Of a DNA stretch of 64,000 nucleotides, positions 62,386 through 64,000 are shown in pieces. The translations under genes and the position numbers were made by a program. Source of the stretch: Bradyrhizobium sp. SK17 (lineage in GTDB: Bacteria; Pseudomonadota; Alphaproteobacteria; Rhizobiales; Xanthobacteraceae); contig NZ_CP025113.1 in assembly GCF_002831585.1 (NCBI RefSeq), positions 3,921,001 through 3,985,000 of the forward strand, given 5' to 3'. Numbering within the stretch: the stretch's first letter is position 1; each line of letters opens with the position of its first letter. The notes under the pieces were generated by a model. The model saw only the letters and a list, made by a program, of their open reading frames with translations, did no database searches and was not told the origin of the DNA.

Positions 62386-62709
62386 TTACCCAACCTTGAT
62401 ACTGCCTGTCATGTGCGGATGCAGCGAGCAGAAATACTTGTACTCGCCGGGCTCCGTGAAGGTGAACGAGAAGGTGCCGTCGGTATCCATGGTCTTGGAG
62501 CGGAATTTGCCCGCGCACACCACGGTGTGCGGGATGTCGTCGCGATTGGTCCAGGTCACGGTGGTGCCGACCTTCACGTCGAGCGGGTTCGGCGCGAACG
62601 AGAAGTTGTCGATATGGACCGCGACGTCTTCGGCGCGGGCCGCCGTGACCGGCAGCAGCATGGTTGCGACCACGGCGATGCCGAAGTCGCGTCGGTTGAT
62701 CGAGCTCAT
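62386..62709 (-). CDS. Exported cupredoxin (amicyanin/plastocyanin-like)
   Basis: A 107-residue blue-copper-type protein. The N-terminus has a Tat-like NRRDFGIAVVATMLLP signal with likely cleavage after ARA. Copper ligands are His61 (DIPHTVV), Cys94, His97 and Met100 in FCSLHPHMTG, the amicyanin spacing. It is a periplasmic electron carrier or copper-binding protein. It follows the metallophosphoesterase by 25 bases and precedes the sigma gene, so all four may be one operon. Confidence 0.92.
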   Translation of the reverse strand: MSSINRRDFGIAVVATMLLPVTAARAEDVAVHIDNFSFAPNPLDVKVGTTVTWTNRDDIPHTVVCAGKFRSKTMDTDGTFSFTFTEPGEYKYFCSLHPHMTGSIKVG

Positions 62710-62734
62710 CGGTCTCGTCCTCTAGCCCTTTGCC

Positions 62735-63685
62735 CTAGCCCTGCAGCGGCGTGTCGATGATCGCCAGCGGCTGGCTGTTCTGCTTGAAGTTGATGCTGGC
62801 GACGCCGAGCATGCTGCGCAGCTTGGCATCCTCGACCTTCATCGGGCCGGGCGAGGGCGCCGCACCCGGCGCCGGCTGCGGGAAGGCGGTCGACCGCGCG
62901 GTGTGGAAGGTGACGTTGCCCTCGACCTTCTGCATCACCTGGTGGATGTGGCCGTTGAGCACGGTGACCGAGCCGAAGCCCTTGACGTATTCCAGCGCGC
63001 GGGCGCCGTCCTCGGTGCCCCAGCCCCATTGCGGATAGACCGTCCACAGCGGGATGTGGGCGAACAGCACGATCGGGGTCGACTTCGAGCGGCCCTTGAG
63101 GTCGTTCTCCAGCCATTCGAGCTGCTCGTTGCCGATATTGCCGAGGCCGCCGCCCTTGAGGTCGACGACGTTGACGAGGCCGACGAAGTGGACCCCGCCG
63201 GCGTCGAACGAATAGTAGCCCGGGCCCTTGGTGCCCTTGCCATAGCGCTCCTTGTAGAGCTTGACCTCTTCGTCGATGAAGTCGTGCTCGCCCGGCACGT
63301 AATGCACGTCGAGCTTGGCCTGCGAGATGATGCGATCGGCGTCATCGAACTCCGACGCCTTGGACAGATGCGTGATATCGCCGGTGTGGATCATGAAGGA
63401 CGGCTTGACCGGCATCGCGCGGACCTTGTTGATGGCCTCTTCCAGCGTGCCGATGGCGTTCGGGTTGGCCGGCTTGTCGAAGCCGACATGGCTGTCACTG
63501 ATCTGCATGAAGGTCATGCCGGTGGCTTCCGCAGCCTTGGCGGAGCCGACGATGCCGAGCGAATGCGGCACGCCGCCGGTGACGGTCCAGAGCACGCCGG
63601 TGCCGGCCCAGGTCATGCATTCCAGCACCTTGCGTCGGCTGACGCCTTTCTCCTCATCGTGGTGATTGTGATCGTGTCCGCTCAT
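62735..63685 (-). CDS. Tat-exported metallophosphoesterase
   Basis: Calcineurin-like phosphoesterase of 316 residues. The N-terminus is His-rich (MSGHDHNHHDEEKG) followed by SRRKVLECM, a Tat-type twin-arginine motif and a hydrophobic stretch to KAAEA. The motifs are QISDSHVG, HTGDITH, VPGEHDF, LFAHIPLW and LNGHIHQV. The third motif is GEHD where most relatives have GNHD, replacing a metal-ligand asparagine. The substrate is unknown. It is upstream of the cupredoxin and ECF sigma genes on the same strand. Confidence 0.88.
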   Translation of the reverse strand: MSGHDHNHHDEEKGVSRRKVLECMTWAGTGVLWTVTGGVPHSLGIVGSAKAAEATGMTFMQISDSHVGFDKPANPNAIGTLEEAINKVRAMPVKPSFMIHTGDITHLSKASEFDDADRIISQAKLDVHYVPGEHDFIDEEVKLYKERYGKGTKGPGYYSFDAGGVHFVGLVNVVDLKGGGLGNIGNEQLEWLENDLKGRSKSTPIVLFAHIPLWTVYPQWGWGTEDGARALEYVKGFGSVTVLNGHIHQVMQKVEGNVTFHTARSTAFPQPAPGAAPSPGPMKVEDAKLRSMLGVASINFKQNSQPLAIIDTPLQG

Positions 63686-63914
63686 GACAAGTCTCCCGTG
63701 GGCCCAGGGATTGGGTTTCCGGGGGAGGTGATCGGCGGCTCCGGGGGTTTATTCCCGCGGCTTTGGAGAGGGGTGAGGGCAGGGATGACGATTTCGTGAA
63801 AACCATGGGAAGCCGACCGCGCGACCGGTGGCCGCAACGGCAAGATGCGCCATTGCAGGCACCGGGCTCGCGACGCTATCGACCAGGCAAACCCCTGATC
63901 GGTTGGAGCAAAAC

Positions 63915-64000
63915 ATGGTTGGCGTCACCGGTGGCTGTCACTGCGGCGAGATTCGTTACGAGGTGACTGGAACACCGGTCGTTCATGCGCTGTGTCACTG
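63915..64000 (+). CDS. GFA-family protein, 5' part
   Basis: The beginning of a glutathione-dependent formaldehyde-activating-type (GFA) protein: 28 residues starting MVGVTGGCHCGEIRYE, with the zinc-binding GGCHCG typical of the family. A GGAG ribosome-binding site is at 63905-63908. The gene leaves the window. Most GFA proteins have no proven formaldehyde role. Confidence 0.75.
   Translation, partial: MVGVTGGCHCGEIRYEVTGTPVVHALCH

Noticed and set aside
63763..63966. 67-residue frame before the GFA gene
   Set aside because: It overlaps the GFA start in another frame, has no family features and no clear ribosome-binding site.
1..64000. CRISPR array, tRNA, rRNA, insertion sequences or phage genes
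   Set aside because: No regularly spaced repeats, transposase or integrase motifs, or structured RNA gene were found on reading the gaps; nearly all sequence is accounted for by metabolic genes.

Overview
The window is high-GC alphaproteobacterial chromosome, most probably Bradyrhizobium or a close relative such as Rhodopseudomonas. The reasons are a hopanoid locus (hpnP, hpnC-D-E, shc, hpnG, hpnH, hpnN, hpnO), several branched-chain-amino-acid-type (Liv) ABC transporters with catabolic genes, an EcfG-type general-stress promoter, and the palindromic intergenic repeats typical of this family. Genes are dense, often overlapping by 1-11 bases. I see no tRNA, rRNA, CRISPR array, insertion sequence or phage gene.

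Positions 1-4076 hold the end of a Liv-type uptake operon (permease, two ATPases), then an amidase and a DUF2848 protein. Positions 4328-5738 encode two 2-oxoglutarate/Fe(II) oxygenases, the second a clear AlkB. An MFS transporter (5955-7169) converges on a homoprotocatechuate (3,4-dihydroxyphenylacetate) meta-cleavage operon on the minus strand (7166-13719: hydratase, isomerase, semialdehyde dehydrogenase, extradiol dioxygenase, FAH-family protein, ThDP enzyme), with the divergent MarR regulator hpaR at 13831.

Positions 14395-23786 form a second catabolic block: a GntR/FCD regulator, then a Liv-type transporter with a fused permease-ATPase, a type-2 malate/lactate dehydrogenase, an HpaI-family aldolase and a UxaA/GarD dehydratase. 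I infer uptake and breakdown of a sugar acid or hydroxy acid. A small SGNH hydrolase follows. Positions 24558-31242 carry a transglutaminase/DUF2126, permuted ATP-grasp plus alpha-E, and transglutaminase trio, a conserved but functionally unknown system. A diguanylate cyclase and a chemotaxis receptor follow.

From 34973 to 60875 the window is dominated by hopanoids: eutB - hpnP - eutC (2-methylhopanoid methylase between the two ethanolamine ammonia-lyase subunits), an HpnN-like RND transporter, two small secreted proteins, hpnC-hpnD-hpnE-shc-hpnG, a four-gene TetR/acyl-CoA-dehydrogenase/aldolase/DUF2520 cassette, ispH-hpnH, hpnN with a canonical EcfG promoter, a DUF2147 protein, and hpnO. Together these make squalene from farnesyl diphosphate, cyclise it, add and trim the C35 side chain, methylate C-2, aminate the side chain, and move hopanoids to the outer membrane.

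The right end (60967-63685) is an ECF sigma/anti-sigma pair with an exported cupredoxin and a Tat-type metallophosphoesterase. The window closes inside a GFA-family gene.
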